Positions 7,719 to 17,479 of a DNA stretch of 64,000 bases are shown one piece after another. The translations under genes and the position numbers were made by a program. The notes under the pieces are model-generated. The model saw only the letters and a list, made by a program, of their open reading frames with translations. It made no database searches and was not told the origin of the DNA. The stretch's first letter is position 1; the number at the start of each line of letters is the position of its first letter. Origin of the DNA: Coriobacteriaceae bacterium (GTDB lineage: Bacteria > Actinomycetota > Coriobacteriia > Coriobacteriales > Coriobacteriaceae); contig CADFMD010000001.1 of assembly GCA_902835305.1 (NCBI GenBank), forward strand, positions 1 through 64,000, written 5' to 3'.

Positions 7719-9872
7719 TTACTGAACTTTGCTGGCGAACTCGAGGTATTGCATGCGCTGCAGCTTGTCGATCGTCGAGGCGTAGGGGCTGTCTTTCGAT
7801 TCCAAGTCGTAGCGCAGCCCGTCGGCACCGAGATAGCCGGCGACATTGATGGTGGGCACATCTGACCTTGTTGCAAGCAGGGCCTTTTGGTAATTGGTGA
7901 GCGGAGCGCCGATCTTATTAAGGGTAATGGCTGCAATCTCGTTTGCCCCGACGGTGTCGTAGACGTTGAGCTCGGTATTGCCGGCGATCTCATAGTTAGC
8001 CCAGACGAGATATGTCGACTGATAGATACGGAAGGCGTGGCTTGCCGTATCTTCCTGAGGGTACAGCTCGTCGTTGAGAGTCGTTGCGGCGCTCGGCTGA
8101 TGGTCGCCAAAAAAGACAAGAACAACCGGTCTGCCGATGTTGCGGAGCTCGTTGATAAAGTACTCGAGGTCCCGGTCGGATGCGTTGATGCAGGTGAGAT
8201 AGGTGTTGAGCGCGCTATTGGCGCCTTCGCTGGCTCCCTCGACCCAATAGTTTGTCAGCTCTTCGGCGGGAACGGTGCCATAGCCGTAGCCGCCGTGATT
8301 TTGCATCGTGACGTCAAAGATGAACTGCGGCGCTTCGTCGGTTCTAAGCAGGTCGAGTATCTTGTCGTAGGTGGCGTAGTCGCATACGCCGGCATGGTAA
8401 TAGGGCGCACCTTCGAAATCGCCGATTGAAAGAAAGTCTCCAAAGCCCAGCTGCTGATAGATTTTATCTCGATGGTAGTTGACGGGGTTTTGCGGGTGCA
8501 TAGCGGTAGCGGTATACCCAAGCTCTTTAAGGTCCTTTGCCAGGCTGTTGACGCCATTCATCTGATACAGCTGATAGGGGATTTTGCCTAATCCGACAAA
8601 GGCCGTTGTCGCTCCGGTCAAAAATTCGAATTCGGAGTTCGCCGTTCCGCCACCGGCGACCGAAGCGAGCATGGTGCCGCGAACAAGTGCGTCGGGAAGC
8701 GAGTTGTAGAATGCGGGGCCGGTGTACCCGGCCGTCTGGAGCTGCTCAAAGCACGAAAGGTCGCTAAAACTCTCATTCATGACGGCAACAATCGTCGGCT
8801 TGATTTCATTGAACTGGGCAACGGCCGCCGCGCGCTGCTCGCTCGAGCCATATGTGCTGTCGTAGGCGGCGGCGAGCTCCTGCTCGATGCTCTGCGCCTC
8901 ATCGGGCGTATAGTCTTCGGGCTTCTCAATGGGCAACTCGTTGACCATTTCGGTGAACGAAGTGATAAAACCCTGAGACGCATACGTGGTGATGGGCTGC
9001 CAACGGTCAAATCCAAAATCCAGCGCCTGCTCCAAGTCGATGTTGGAAAAGCCTGAGAGCCCCACAACGGTCACTAGCAGAAAAGCACAGAGGTTAGCGG
9101 CGATAGCAGGGAAGACATGGGTGGGCGTACGGAGCTTTCGCGGTCGGATGAGCGAAAGAAGCCCCAGGGAAATCTCCAGCAGGGCGAGAGAGGTTACGAT
9201 TCCGGCGGTAAAGGTAAACTCGTATCCCTCGCTCACTTCCATTGCGGTGCCAAGGGCCAAGATATCGCTTGGCAGGATGGCTTCGCCTTTAAACGTTATG
9301 ACGAAGTGCTCGGCAATGCCAAGGACGCAACAGACGACGGGCACGAGGACCATGACGCCTCCATGACGCTGTCCCAGCAAATAAAGGGAGAGCAGAACCG
9401 TCGCGAGCAACCCGACGGAAAACCCGAATGAGTTGGCGGGAATGCGATAGAACGTTTCGTTGCAGGCAATTTCGATTGAAACGAACGAGAGCGCTGAAAC
9501 AGCGGCGATGACAAGGATGTCGCGGCAAATACAGGCAACCGTTCCCGTCGCAAGGTCGGTTTGGTCGATAAGTCCCGAAACCAAGGGCTCGACAAGAAGC
9601 ATGACGGCGGCAGCACCGAGCGCCGAATAAGAAAGGACCCATAGGGAGCTGCCCTCATTTACGAGCGATTGATTCGTAATCCATGCAGCTACCACGCCGA
9701 GCGGGATGAGGAGCGTCGCGCACCAAAAGACGCGGGCAATGGGTGGCTTTTCGTTGCGTTTGATTGAAAAATACACGCGCACGACGACGGCGGCCACGAT
9801 AAGGACGGCGATGAATATGGGCAGATTGGCCATGTCGCTCGAAGTGATTTCAAGGGGGATATCTTCGGTCAT
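7719..9872 (-). CDS. LtaS-like membrane sulfatase-fold phosphotransferase
   Basis: A polytopic membrane protein of 717 residues with an extracellular alkaline-phosphatase/sulfatase domain, like lipoteichoic acid synthase. The first half contains about seven hydrophobic segments. The second half has VAVMNESFSDL (metal-binding Glu), GGGTANSEFEFLTG (the Thr is the likely nucleophile) and VFFGDHQP (metal-binding Asp-His). These match the catalytic motifs of LtaS, which transfers glycerol-phosphate from phosphatidylglycerol. The start at 9872 is preceded by AGAGGA. It is divergent from uvrA. Whether it makes a glycerol-phosphate polymer or modifies another surface glycan cannot be decided from sequence. 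Confidence 0.85.
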   Translation of the reverse strand: MTEDIPLEITSSDMANLPIFIAVLIVAAVVVRVYFSIKRNEKPPIARVFWCATLLIPLGVVAAWITNQSLVNEGSSLWVLSYSALGAAAVMLLVEPLVSGLIDQTDLATGTVACICRDILVIAAVSALSFVSIEIACNETFYRIPANSFGFSVGLLATVLLSLYLLGQRHGGVMVLVPVVCCVLGIAEHFVITFKGEAILPSDILALGTAMEVSEGYEFTFTAGIVTSLALLEISLGLLSLIRPRKLRTPTHVFPAIAANLCAFLLVTVVGLSGFSNIDLEQALDFGFDRWQPITTYASQGFITSFTEMVNELPIEKPEDYTPDEAQSIEQELAAAYDSTYGSSEQRAAAVAQFNEIKPTIVAVMNESFSDLSCFEQLQTAGYTGPAFYNSLPDALVRGTMLASVAGGGTANSEFEFLTGATTAFVGLGKIPYQLYQMNGVNSLAKDLKELGYTATAMHPQNPVNYHRDKIYQQLGFGDFLSIGDFEGAPYYHAGVCDYATYDKILDLLRTDEAPQFIFDVTMQNHGGYGYGTVPAEELTNYWVEGASEGANSALNTYLTCINASDRDLEYFINELRNIGRPVVLVFFGDHQPSAATTLNDELYPQEDTASHAFRIYQSTYLVWANYEIAGNTELNVYDTVGANEIAAITLNKIGAPLTNYQKALLATRSDVPTINVAGYLGADGLRYDLESKDSPYASTIDKLQRMQYLEFASKVQ

Positions 9873-9992
9873 GGACGTTCCTCTGGTACAGCAAATTAAG
9901 TTCAGTATTAGATTACTGTAACCTTTCCACGGCATTTCGAGAAACAAAGCGCCCGATACGCAAAGCTAAAGGTCTGCGAATCTTGTATTACG

Positions 9993-10006
9993 AACATCTG
10001 TGCGCG
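9993..10006 (+). promoter_or_regulatory. LexA (SOS) box-like site upstream of uvrA
   Basis: CGAACATCTGTGCG matches the Gram-positive SOS consensus CGAAC-N4-GTTCG with one substitution. It lies 60 bp before the uvrA start, where LexA would occlude transcription. No strong -10/-35 pair could be assigned next to it. Confidence 0.55.
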
Positions 10007-10065
10007 TCGAGTGCGCTAAACTCATCGGCAGTATGATTCGATGCAATAGGAGGCAAGGAGCTTCC

Positions 10066-12945
10066 ATGTCTGATTCCTCTATCGTTATTCGCGGCGCTCG
10101 TGAGCACAACCTCCGTGATATCGATGTTTCCATTCCGCGTGACCAACTCGTGGTCATTACCGGTCTTTCTGGCTCGGGCAAGAGTTCGCTGGCATTCGAC
10201 ACTATCTATGCCGAGGGCCAGCGTCGATACGTCGAGAGCCTTTCGAGTTATGCGCGCCAGTTCTTGGGCCAGATGGACAAACCCGACTTGGATTCAATCG
10301 ACGGCCTTTCGCCGGCGGTGTCGATCGACCAAAAGACGACATCTAAAAACCCTCGCTCGACGGTTGGCACCGTAACCGAGATTTATGACTATCTGCGTCT
10401 GCTGTTCGCCCGTGTGGGCACCCCGCACTGTCCCGAATGCGGCCGCGTCATTGAGCGCCAGACGACCGACCAGGTCGCCGATAAGGTCCTGGCGGCGGGG
10501 GAGGGCCGCCGCGCGTTTGTGCTGGCACCGGTGGTGCGCGGGCGAAAAGGCGAGTACACCAAGCTGTTTGAGGACCTTCGCGCCGAGGGCTTTAGCCGCG
10601 TGCGTGTCGACGGCGAGGTTCGCTCGCTTGATGACCCTATCGATTTGGATAAGAAATTCAAGCACGATATCGAGGTCGTGGTCGACCGCATCGTGATTCG
10701 CGAGAACTCGCTGGGCCGTATTGCCGAGTCCGTTGAACAGGCGACTGCGCTGGCGCACGGCAATGTGAACGTATACTTGCTGCCCGACCGCGACGCTCCC
10801 GAGGGGACCGAAGGCGAGTTGCTGGAGTATTCGCTGGCGTTAGCGTGCCCGGAGCATGGACACTCCATCGATGACCTGCAGCCGCGTGATTTCTCGTTCA
10901 ACGCGCCCTATGGCGCGTGCCCCGAGTGCGATGGCCTGGGCTTTAAGAAGACGGTCGATGCCGAGGCCCTAATCGAAGACCCCTCGAAGTCGATCGCCGA
11001 CGGGGTCTTTGGCAGCCTGTTTGGCAACTCTAACTACTATCCGCAGATTTTCGCTGCGGTCTGCAAACACTTTAAGGTGAGCGTCGATACGCCGTGGGAG
11101 GATCTGCCTCCGCGGGTGTGTCGTGCGTTTTTAGACGGCATGGGCGACCAGAAGATTTCGGTCGACTATCAAAAGCTCGATGGGCGCCGCAGCCAGTGGG
11201 ACACCAAGTTCTCGGGTGTGCGCAATATCCTGTACGAGCGCTATACCGAGACGACGAATGAGAACACCAAGGCGCGCTTGGAGAAGTACATCCGCGAGGA
11301 GCCGTGCTCGAGCTGCCACGGCGCTCGTTTGCGCCCCGAGATGCTCGCCGTCACCGTGGGCGGCAAGTCCATTTACGAGGTTTGTTGTCTGTCGTGCCGT
11401 GAGTCGCTCGAGTTTTTTGAGGGCCTGGAACTCACCGAGCGCCAACAGTTTATCGGCGGACGCATCGTCAAGGAAATCTTGGAGCGCCTGCGTTTTCTGG
11501 TCGATGTCGGACTCGACTATCTGACCCTCGATCGTGCCTCGGCGACGCTTTCCGGAGGCGAGGCCCAGCGCATTCGCCTGGCAACGCAGATCGGCGCCGG
11601 CCTCATGGGTGTTCTGTACATTTTGGACGAGCCATCGATTGGCCTCCATCAGCGCGATAACGAGCGCCTGATCAAGACGCTTGAGCGCCTACGCGATATC
11701 GGCAATACCGTCATCGTCGTCGAGCATGATGAGGATACGATTCGTGCTGCCGACTATGTGATCGACATGGGCCCCGGCGCGGGCGTGAACGGCGGACACG
11801 TAGTCGCGGCGGGAACGCCTGCCGATATCATGGCGTGTCCCGAGTCGATGACGGGCGCTTATCTGACCGGCAAACGAATGATCCGGGTGCCTGATGAACG
11901 GCGCAAGCCCGGTCGCGGCTGCCTTAAGATCACGGGCGCCCGCGCCAACAACCTCAAAAACGTTACCGCCAAGATCGAGTTTGGTACGCTTACGGTCGTT
12001 ACCGGCGTGTCGGGATCGGGTAAGAGCTCCCTGGTTACCGACACTATCGCACCTGCCCTTACGAATGCCATTCACCGTTCGACGCGCCCTGTGGGTCCGT
12101 ATAAGAAAATCGAGGGCATCGAGTGTATCGATAAGGTTATCGATATCGACCAGTCGCCGATTGGCCGCACGCCGCGTTCCAACCCTGCTACGTACATTGG
12201 CCTGTGGGATGATCTTCGCGCGCTGTTTGCGAGTACGCCGGAGTCGAAGGCGCGCGGCTACTCGCCGGGACGTTTCTCCTTTAACGTGAGCGGCGGTCGC
12301 TGCGAAGCATGCAAGGGCGACGGACAAATTAAGATCGAGATGCACTTCCTTCCCGATATCTATGTCCCCTGTGAGGTCTGCGGCGGCAAACGCTATAACC
12401 GCGAGACGCTTGAGGTCACCTACCGTGGTAAGACCATCTCGGACGTGCTCGACATGAGCGTCACCGAGGCACTGGCCTTCTTTGGGAATATCCCGCAGAT
12501 TAAGCGCAAGCTCCAGACGCTGTACGATGTAGGCTTGGGCTACGTGAGCCTGGGCCAGCCCGCTACGACGCTCTCGGGCGGCGAGGCGCAGCGTGTGAAG
12601 CTCGCCAAGGAGCTTCATCGACGCCAGACGGGCAAGACGTTCTATATTTTGGATGAGCCGACGACCGGCCTTCATTTTGAGGACGTCCGCCAGCTGCTCG
12701 ATGTGCTGCAGCGCTTGGTCGATGCGGGCAACACGGTGCTGGTGATTGAACACAACCTTGATGTCATCAAGGTTGCCGACCGCCTGATCGATATGGGCCC
12801 CGAGGGCGGTAACGGCGGCGGAACCGTCGTGGTTTCGGGCACACCGGAGCAGGTTGCGGACTGTCCGCAGAGTTATACGGGCAAGTTTTTGGCGCCGTTG
12901 CTCAGGCGTGACCGGGAGCGTCAGGCTCAACTTGATGCTCAATAA
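10066..12945 (+). CDS. uvrA: Excinuclease ABC subunit A
   Basis: Damage-recognition ATPase of nucleotide excision repair, acting as a dimer with UvrB. The 959-residue protein contains two ABC-type ATPase modules. The first has GLSGSGKSSLAFD and LSGGEAQRIRLA; the second has GVSGSGKSSLVTD and LSGGEAQRVKLA. Zinc-finger cysteines appear as CPECGR, GACPECDGLG, CSSCHGARL and CEACKGDG...CEVCGGKRY. The ATG at 10066 is preceded by AGGAGGCAAGGAG. In-frame codons upstream are not needed. A LexA-like box in the promoter region suggests SOS control. Length and domain order are normal. Confidence 0.98.
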   Translation: MSDSSIVIRGAREHNLRDIDVSIPRDQLVVITGLSGSGKSSLAFDTIYAEGQRRYVESLSSYARQFLGQMDKPDLDSIDGLSPAVSIDQKTTSKNPRSTVGTVTEIYDYLRLLFARVGTPHCPECGRVIERQTTDQVADKVLAAGEGRRAFVLAPVVRGRKGEYTKLFEDLRAEGFSRVRVDGEVRSLDDPIDLDKKFKHDIEVVVDRIVIRENSLGRIAESVEQATALAHGNVNVYLLPDRDAPEGTEGELLEYSLALACPEHGHSIDDLQPRDFSFNAPYGACPECDGLGFKKTVDAEALIEDPSKSIADGVFGSLFGNSNYYPQIFAAVCKHFKVSVDTPWEDLPPRVCRAFLDGMGDQKISVDYQKLDGRRSQWDTKFSGVRNILYERYTETTNENTKARLEKYIREEPCSSCHGARLRPEMLAVTVGGKSIYEVCCLSCRESLEFFEGLELTERQQFIGGRIVKEILERLRFLVDVGLDYLTLDRASATLSGGEAQRIRLATQIGAGLMGVLYILDEPSIGLHQRDNERLIKTLERLRDIGNTVIVVEHDEDTIRAADYVIDMGPGAGVNGGHVVAAGTPADIMACPESMTGAYLTGKRMIRVPDERRKPGRGCLKITGARANNLKNVTAKIEFGTLTVVTGVSGSGKSSLVTDTIAPALTNAIHRSTRPVGPYKKIEGIECIDKVIDIDQSPIGRTPRSNPATYIGLWDDLRALFASTPESKARGYSPGRFSFNVSGGRCEACKGDGQIKIEMHFLPDIYVPCEVCGGKRYNRETLEVTYRGKTISDVLDMSVTEALAFFGNIPQIKRKLQTLYDVGLGYVSLGQPATTLSGGEAQRVKLAKELHRRQTGKTFYILDEPTTGLHFEDVRQLLDVLQRLVDAGNTVLVIEHNLDVIKVADRLIDMGPEGGNGGGTVVVSGTPEQVADCPQSYTGKFLAPLLRRDRERQAQLDAQ

Positions 12946-12965
12946 ATAGGCGATTCAGTTTATGG

Positions 12966-12996
12966 GCGCCATCGACTCCTTGTGATTCGATGGCGC
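12966..12996 (+). terminator. Hairpin after uvrA
   Basis: A perfect 10-bp stem GCGCCATCGA/TCGATGGCGC with an 11-nt loop begins 20 nt after the uvrA stop. The following TTGCTGTGT is a poor T-tract, so termination may be partial. Confidence 0.6.
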
Positions 12997-13077
12997 TTGC
13001 TGTGTCGAAGTGACGTATACAGCCGAATTGGACATATACTTAATCCTTGCGTCCGAATGCGAGGGAAAGGATATGCC

Positions 13078-13578
13078 ATGGCAAAGGCTGTAAAGACGCC
13101 AAAAACCAATGCGATGCGCGAGCTGGAAAGCGCCGGCATTTCCTATGTTCTACATACGTACGAAGACGATGGTGATGAGTCGGCGGGCCTGGGGGTCGCG
13201 ATTTCGGAGCAGCTTGGCGAGGAGCCCGGACAAGGATTTAAGACCTTGGTCTGCGTGACGCCGTCCAACGACCACGTCGTGTGCTGCATCCCTGTTGCCG
13301 ACGAGCTCGATCTAAAGTCCGCCGCGCGTGCCGCGGGGGAGAAGTCCTTGGCCATGATGCATGTGAAGGATTTGCTTGCGGCGACTGGCTACGTTCGCGG
13401 CGGCTGCAGTCCGGTCGGTATGAAAAAACGCTACCGGACGCTCATTGATGAGACATGTGTCCTTTGGGATACCATTTTTATTTCGGGAGGCAAGCGTGGT
13501 TATCAGCTTGAGCTTGCACCTGATGATTTAATTGCATTTTGCGGGGCGACGGTCGCCCCGATTACGAGAGAGGACTGA
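13078..13578 (+). CDS. ybaK: Cys-tRNA(Pro)/Cys-tRNA(Cys) deacylase, YbaK/EbsC family
   Basis: Trans-editing hydrolase that removes cysteine mis-attached to tRNA-Pro. The 166-residue protein has the YbaK fold signatures: FKTLVCV with the conserved Lys, and GYVRGGCSPVGMKK. It also ends in the usual strand DDLIAFCGATVAPI. The ATG at 13078 follows GAAAGGA. It lies 3 bp before murJ on the same strand and is probably co-transcribed with it, although the two functions are unrelated. Confidence 0.93.
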   Translation: MAKAVKTPKTNAMRELESAGISYVLHTYEDDGDESAGLGVAISEQLGEEPGQGFKTLVCVTPSNDHVVCCIPVADELDLKSAARAAGEKSLAMMHVKDLLAATGYVRGGCSPVGMKKRYRTLIDETCVLWDTIFISGGKRGYQLELAPDDLIAFCGATVAPITRED

Positions 13579-13581
13579 GCG

Positions 13582-15264
13582 ATGCCGCAGGAAGAATTGA
13601 AGTGCGGAGCTCATTTTGCAAAAGAATCTGCGCCTCAGACACCCTCATCCGAAGCTTCTTCGTCGCGAGACGACGCTGACGACATGGGCTCGTCGGACTA
13701 CTCCACGGTTGGTCGTTCCGCCGGGCTTATGACCATCCTGACCATCGTGTCTCGCGTCACCGGTTTTATCCGCACGTGGGCAATGGCGGCCGCTATCGGC
13801 ATGTCGCTGCTCTCGTCTTCCTATCAGGTCGCCAACAACCTGCCCAATATGCTCTACGAACTCGTGATGGGCGGCATGCTCGTGACGGCGTTTTTGCCCG
13901 TGTACATGGGCGTGAGGCGTGAGCAGGGTCGCGAGGCCTCTAACGAGTACGTGGGCAACCTGCTCGGTATTCTGCTATTGGTGCTGGGTGGCATTTCGTT
14001 GCTGGGGACCGTGTTCGCCCCGGGCTTTATCTGGACGCAATCGTTCCTTTCGGGTGACGGCGGCAGCATGGATACCGCTGCGTTCATGTTCCGTTTCTTT
14101 GCCATCCAGATTCTGTTTTATGGTTTGGGCTCGGTGTTTTCGGGCGTCCTCAACGCACACCGCGACTACTTCTGGTCGACGTTTGCCCCGGTCCTCAACA
14201 ATGTGATCGTCATTGCGAGCTTTATGGGCTTTGCGCCCGTGTCCGCACAGTTTGGCGAACGTGCCGGCATCATCTTGATTGCGGCCGGTACGACCCTCGG
14301 TGTCTTTGTTCAGATGGCATGTCAGATCCCCGCGCTTGGCAAGCACGGCGTGCATCCCCATATCCATATCGACTTTAAGGACCCCGCACTGCGCCAGACG
14401 ATTGCGCTCGGTATCCCGACGCTGCTCGCCACGGTGTGCATGTTTGTCTCGACTTCTATCACCAACGCTGCTGCGCTGGTGGTCCAGCCCGAGACTGGTC
14501 CTTCCGTCATCGCCTATGCGCGCCTGTGGTACACGCTGCCCTACGCGCTGATTGCCGCCTCGCTTTCGACGGCGCTCTATACCGAGCTCTCTCACGACGC
14601 ACAGGAGAAGGATTACGACAGCGTCCGCACGGGCATTTCGCGTGGCGTCGCCCAGATGCTGTTCTTCCTGATTCCATTCGCGCTGTACCTGATTGTCTTC
14701 GCGCGTCCGCTCAACATGATCTACTGCGCTGGCAAGTTCGATGAGTCCGGTGTGGCGCTGGTGTCGGAGTTCCTTATCTACCTGGCACTTTCCCTGCCGC
14801 TCTACGGCGTGGTCGTGCTGATGCAGAAGAGCTTCTCTGCCTTGCTCGACATGAAGCCCTATAGCCGCTATTGTCTGTATTCCGCCATCGGCCAGGCCGG
14901 CTCGGTTCTGCTGTTTGGCGTTGTGCTGGGCTTCGGTATGCCGGCAGTCGCGCTTTCGTATGTCGTCGACTACGTGATCTTGGTCGGTTGCTCGCTGTGG
15001 TGGCTGCGTCGTCGTCTGCGTGGTCTTCAGGTTAAATCTATCCTGCATGGCGGTTTCTTTGGCCTTTTGCTCGGTGGCCTGGGTGCTGCCGCAGGCGCCG
15101 GCGTCATGTGGGCGCTTGAGCACTTTGTCGGGGCACTTGGCGGCTCGATTCTGATTACTCTTGGCTACGTTTGCGTTGCGGGTGTCGTCTCGCTTGCTGT
15201 TACCTTTGGCCTTGCCGTCGTCCTTAAGATGCCCGAGGTCTCGGCGCTGATTCGTCGCAAGTAG
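13582..15264 (+). CDS. murJ: MurJ/MviN-type lipid II flippase
   Basis: Polytopic membrane protein of the MOP exporter superfamily that flips lipid II to the outer leaflet for peptidoglycan synthesis. The 560-residue sequence begins with a hydrophilic, Ser/Asp-rich cytoplasmic tail (about 40 residues). About fourteen membrane segments follow, starting in the typical motif SRVTGFIRTWAMA and including YQVANNLPNMLYELVMGG. ATG 13582 has GAGAGGA upstream and follows ybaK by 3 bp. The stop directly abuts the GTG of uvrC. Confidence 0.95.
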   Translation: MPQEELKCGAHFAKESAPQTPSSEASSSRDDADDMGSSDYSTVGRSAGLMTILTIVSRVTGFIRTWAMAAAIGMSLLSSSYQVANNLPNMLYELVMGGMLVTAFLPVYMGVRREQGREASNEYVGNLLGILLLVLGGISLLGTVFAPGFIWTQSFLSGDGGSMDTAAFMFRFFAIQILFYGLGSVFSGVLNAHRDYFWSTFAPVLNNVIVIASFMGFAPVSAQFGERAGIILIAAGTTLGVFVQMACQIPALGKHGVHPHIHIDFKDPALRQTIALGIPTLLATVCMFVSTSITNAAALVVQPETGPSVIAYARLWYTLPYALIAASLSTALYTELSHDAQEKDYDSVRTGISRGVAQMLFFLIPFALYLIVFARPLNMIYCAGKFDESGVALVSEFLIYLALSLPLYGVVVLMQKSFSALLDMKPYSRYCLYSAIGQAGSVLLFGVVLGFGMPAVALSYVVDYVILVGCSLWWLRRRLRGLQVKSILHGGFFGLLLGGLGAAAGAGVMWALEHFVGALGGSILITLGYVCVAGVVSLAVTFGLAVVLKMPEVSALIRRK

Positions 15265-17211
15265 GTGCGCGTGGCCGGTCACGACAACATTCCAACGCTT
15301 GCCGAGCAGGTTTCGCGCGTTCCCACGCAGCCCGGCTGCTACCTTTGGAAAGACGCCAAGGGCGATGTCATCTACGTGGGCAAGGCGAAAAACCTGCGCG
15401 CCCGTATGCGTCAGTACGTGACGCTGCAGGACGAGCGCCAGAAGATCCCGCTGATGATGCAGCTGGTGGCGAGCTTTGACTATATCGTGGTGGAGACCGA
15501 GCACGAGGCGTTGGTGCTCGAGCGCAATTTGATTGGTCAGTACCATCCGTACTTTAACGTCGACCTCAAGGATGACAAGAGCTACCCCTTTATCGCCATT
15601 ACAAAGGGCGACCTGTATCCCGCTATCAAATACACGCGTGAGCGTCATAAGCCGGGAACGCGCTATTTTGGACCTTATACCGATAGCCGCGCGGCACGTG
15701 AGACGATAGATACGCTGCGCAAGGTTATCCCCATCTGCTCCGCATCCTGTGCGGAGTGGCGTCGTTGTCGCCGTATCGTCGAGTCCCACAAGGGCGAGGA
15801 AGACATCGTCAATATGATTTGCGCGCAAAACGGGCGCCCCTGCTTTGACTACCATGTCGGGCGTGGCCCGGGTGCGTGTGTCGGCGCGATTTCCCCGGCA
15901 GACTATGCCAAGAACGTCAAGCGTGTCGAGCGCTTTTTGTCGGGCCATCGCAAGGATGTCGTCGATGAGCTGACCTCCGAGATGACGGATGCCGCTGAGG
16001 CGCTCGACTTTGAGCGCGCGGCACGCGTCAAACGTCGTTTGGAGGTCATCAGGGGTCTGGACGATCGTCAGCAAGTCGTTTTTCCCTCCAGTGTCGATAT
16101 AGATGTCATCGGTTTCTATCGCGAGGAGACCATCTCCGCCGCTTGCGTCTTCGTCGTTCGCGAGGGCCGAACAGTTCGCACCTGCGAGTTCATTCTCGAC
16201 AAGGGTCTTGATGTTGACGAGGAAGAGCTCCAGTCGGGCTTTCTTAAGCGCTATTACGACGAGACGGCTGATATTCCAGCTGAGGTCAACCTTTCCGTCG
16301 AGCTTGAGGATGCGGAAGCGCTGGGGGAGTGGCTTGCGGGCAAGCGTGAGCGTTCCTGCCATCTCCATAGGCCGCAGCGTGGCGAAAAGCACCGTCTGCT
16401 CGATATGGCATCCAAAAATGCGCGCCATGCCCTCATGCGCTACATGATGCGAACGGGGTACGCTGACGACCGCACCAATCAAGCGCTCCTGGAGCTCGAA
16501 AGCGCGTTGGCGCTGCCATCGCCGCCGTTGCGTATCGAGTGCTTCGATATCTCGACGCTGCATGGCACCTTTACCGTCGCCTCGATGGTGGTGTTTACCA
16601 ACGGGCGCGCCGACAAGAGCCAGTACCGCCGCTTTAAAATCCAGGCCGAATTGGACGAGGCGAACGACTTCGTTTCGATGTCCGAGGTTTTGGGACGACG
16701 CTATGCTCCCGAGCGCATGGCCGACGAGCGCTTTGGCTCGCGCCCCGATTTGCTCGTTGTCGATGGCGGTAAGCCGCAATTGACCGCTGCGATCAAGCAA
16801 CTTGAGGCTCTTGGGCTCGATATACCAGTTTGTGGCTTGGCGAAGGCCGATGAGGAAGTTTTTGTGCCTTGGGACGAGACTCCCGTCGTGCTGCCGACCG
16901 GGTCTGCCTCGCTCTATCTAATTAAACAGGTGCGCGATGAGTCCCACCGATTTGCTATCACGTTCCATCGTGAATTGCGCGACAAGGCCATGACAGTTTC
17001 GGTACTCGATGACGTTCCTGGCGTGGGGCCCACCAGAAAACGTGCCCTTATGCGCCATTTTGGCTCGATGAAGCGTTTGCGCGCGGCGAGCGAGCAGGAG
17101 ATTGCAGAAGTTCGAGGCGTTCCGGCCGATGTCGCCAAAGCGGTCCACGAGGCACTTGTTGCGTGGAATGCCGAGCGCTCCGAGATGGCGGCAAAGCAAT
17201 CCGAAAACTAA
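15265..17211 (+). CDS. uvrC: Excinuclease ABC subunit C
   Basis: Dual-incision nuclease of nucleotide excision repair. The 648-residue protein has the N-terminal GIY-YIG domain (PGCYLWKDAKGDVIYVGKAK), which makes the 3' cut. A UVR motif (DFERAARVKRRL) contacts UvrB. The RNase H-like 5' nuclease follows (ECFDISTLHG, VVDGGKPQL), then tandem helix-hairpin-helix motifs (DVPGVGPTRKRAL). It starts at a GTG placed immediately after the murJ stop, so its translation is probably coupled to murJ. In related actinobacteria uvrC is followed closely by rapZ; here an 11-kb sialic-acid island intervenes. Confidence 0.98.
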   Translation: MRVAGHDNIPTLAEQVSRVPTQPGCYLWKDAKGDVIYVGKAKNLRARMRQYVTLQDERQKIPLMMQLVASFDYIVVETEHEALVLERNLIGQYHPYFNVDLKDDKSYPFIAITKGDLYPAIKYTRERHKPGTRYFGPYTDSRAARETIDTLRKVIPICSASCAEWRRCRRIVESHKGEEDIVNMICAQNGRPCFDYHVGRGPGACVGAISPADYAKNVKRVERFLSGHRKDVVDELTSEMTDAAEALDFERAARVKRRLEVIRGLDDRQQVVFPSSVDIDVIGFYREETISAACVFVVREGRTVRTCEFILDKGLDVDEEELQSGFLKRYYDETADIPAEVNLSVELEDAEALGEWLAGKRERSCHLHRPQRGEKHRLLDMASKNARHALMRYMMRTGYADDRTNQALLELESALALPSPPLRIECFDISTLHGTFTVASMVVFTNGRADKSQYRRFKIQAELDEANDFVSMSEVLGRRYAPERMADERFGSRPDLLVVDGGKPQLTAAIKQLEALGLDIPVCGLAKADEEVFVPWDETPVVLPTGSASLYLIKQVRDESHRFAITFHRELRDKAMTVSVLDDVPGVGPTRKRALMRHFGSMKRLRAASEQEIAEVRGVPADVAKAVHEALVAWNAERSEMAAKQSEN

Positions 17212-17233
17212 ACACGCCTCTAAACAACTGATA

Positions 17234-17262
17234 TACATGATTGCGTGATTTTCAATCATGTA
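17234..17262 (+). terminator. Inverted repeat after uvrC
   Basis: A perfect 10-bp stem TACATGATTG/CAATCATGTA with a 9-nt loop, followed by TTT, lies 22 nt past the uvrC stop. It is A/T-rich for this genome. It probably ends the uvrC transcript but could be an operator. Confidence 0.55.
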
Positions 17263-17303
17263 TTTCACGGCGATTACCAGCCGATTTCGGGTTTAATTAA
17301 CGC

Positions 17304-17341
17304 TAAAACGTTTGACTAGCCATGGTGAACAACCCTGCTAT
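17304..17341 (+). promoter_or_regulatory. Promoter P1 of the sialic-acid operon with an overlapping LacI-type half-palindrome
   Basis: TTGACT (17312-17317), an 18-bp spacer and TGCTAT (17336-17341) form a plausible sigma-A promoter. The pseudo-palindrome TAAAACGTTTGA (17304-17315) overlaps the -35 and resembles operators of LacI-family repressors. A perfect 14-bp version lies upstream of gap. Confidence 0.45.
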
Positions 17342-17417
17342 CCTGCGGGTTGACGAAGACTGATATCTCACCTCGTCTATACATACTGTCTGGCGAATCG
17401 TTTGTCAATGAATTCGG

Positions 17418-17440
17418 TGAACGGTAGTAAATACCGTTCA
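17418..17440 (+). promoter_or_regulatory. Perfect 9+9-bp palindrome in the sialic-acid operon leader
   Basis: TGAACGGTA, five bases, then TACCGTTCA: a perfect dyad between promoters P1 and P2. As DNA it is a candidate operator for the operon's regulator; as RNA it would be a short stem-loop. No regulator gene is encoded next to the operon. Confidence 0.45.
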
Positions 17441-17479
17441 AGCGTATGTATGTATCGGTCGCCGAGCGCGGCACCTCAG

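Noticed and set aside
13975..16800. A very long open frame on the minus strand opposite murJ and uvrC (about 940 codons).
   Set aside because: It spans two well-identified genes, has no ribosome-binding site or recognisable motif, and its composition is what codon bias of the opposite strand produces. The same applies to the long minus-strand frames opposite uvrB, the ABC operons, gap and pgk.
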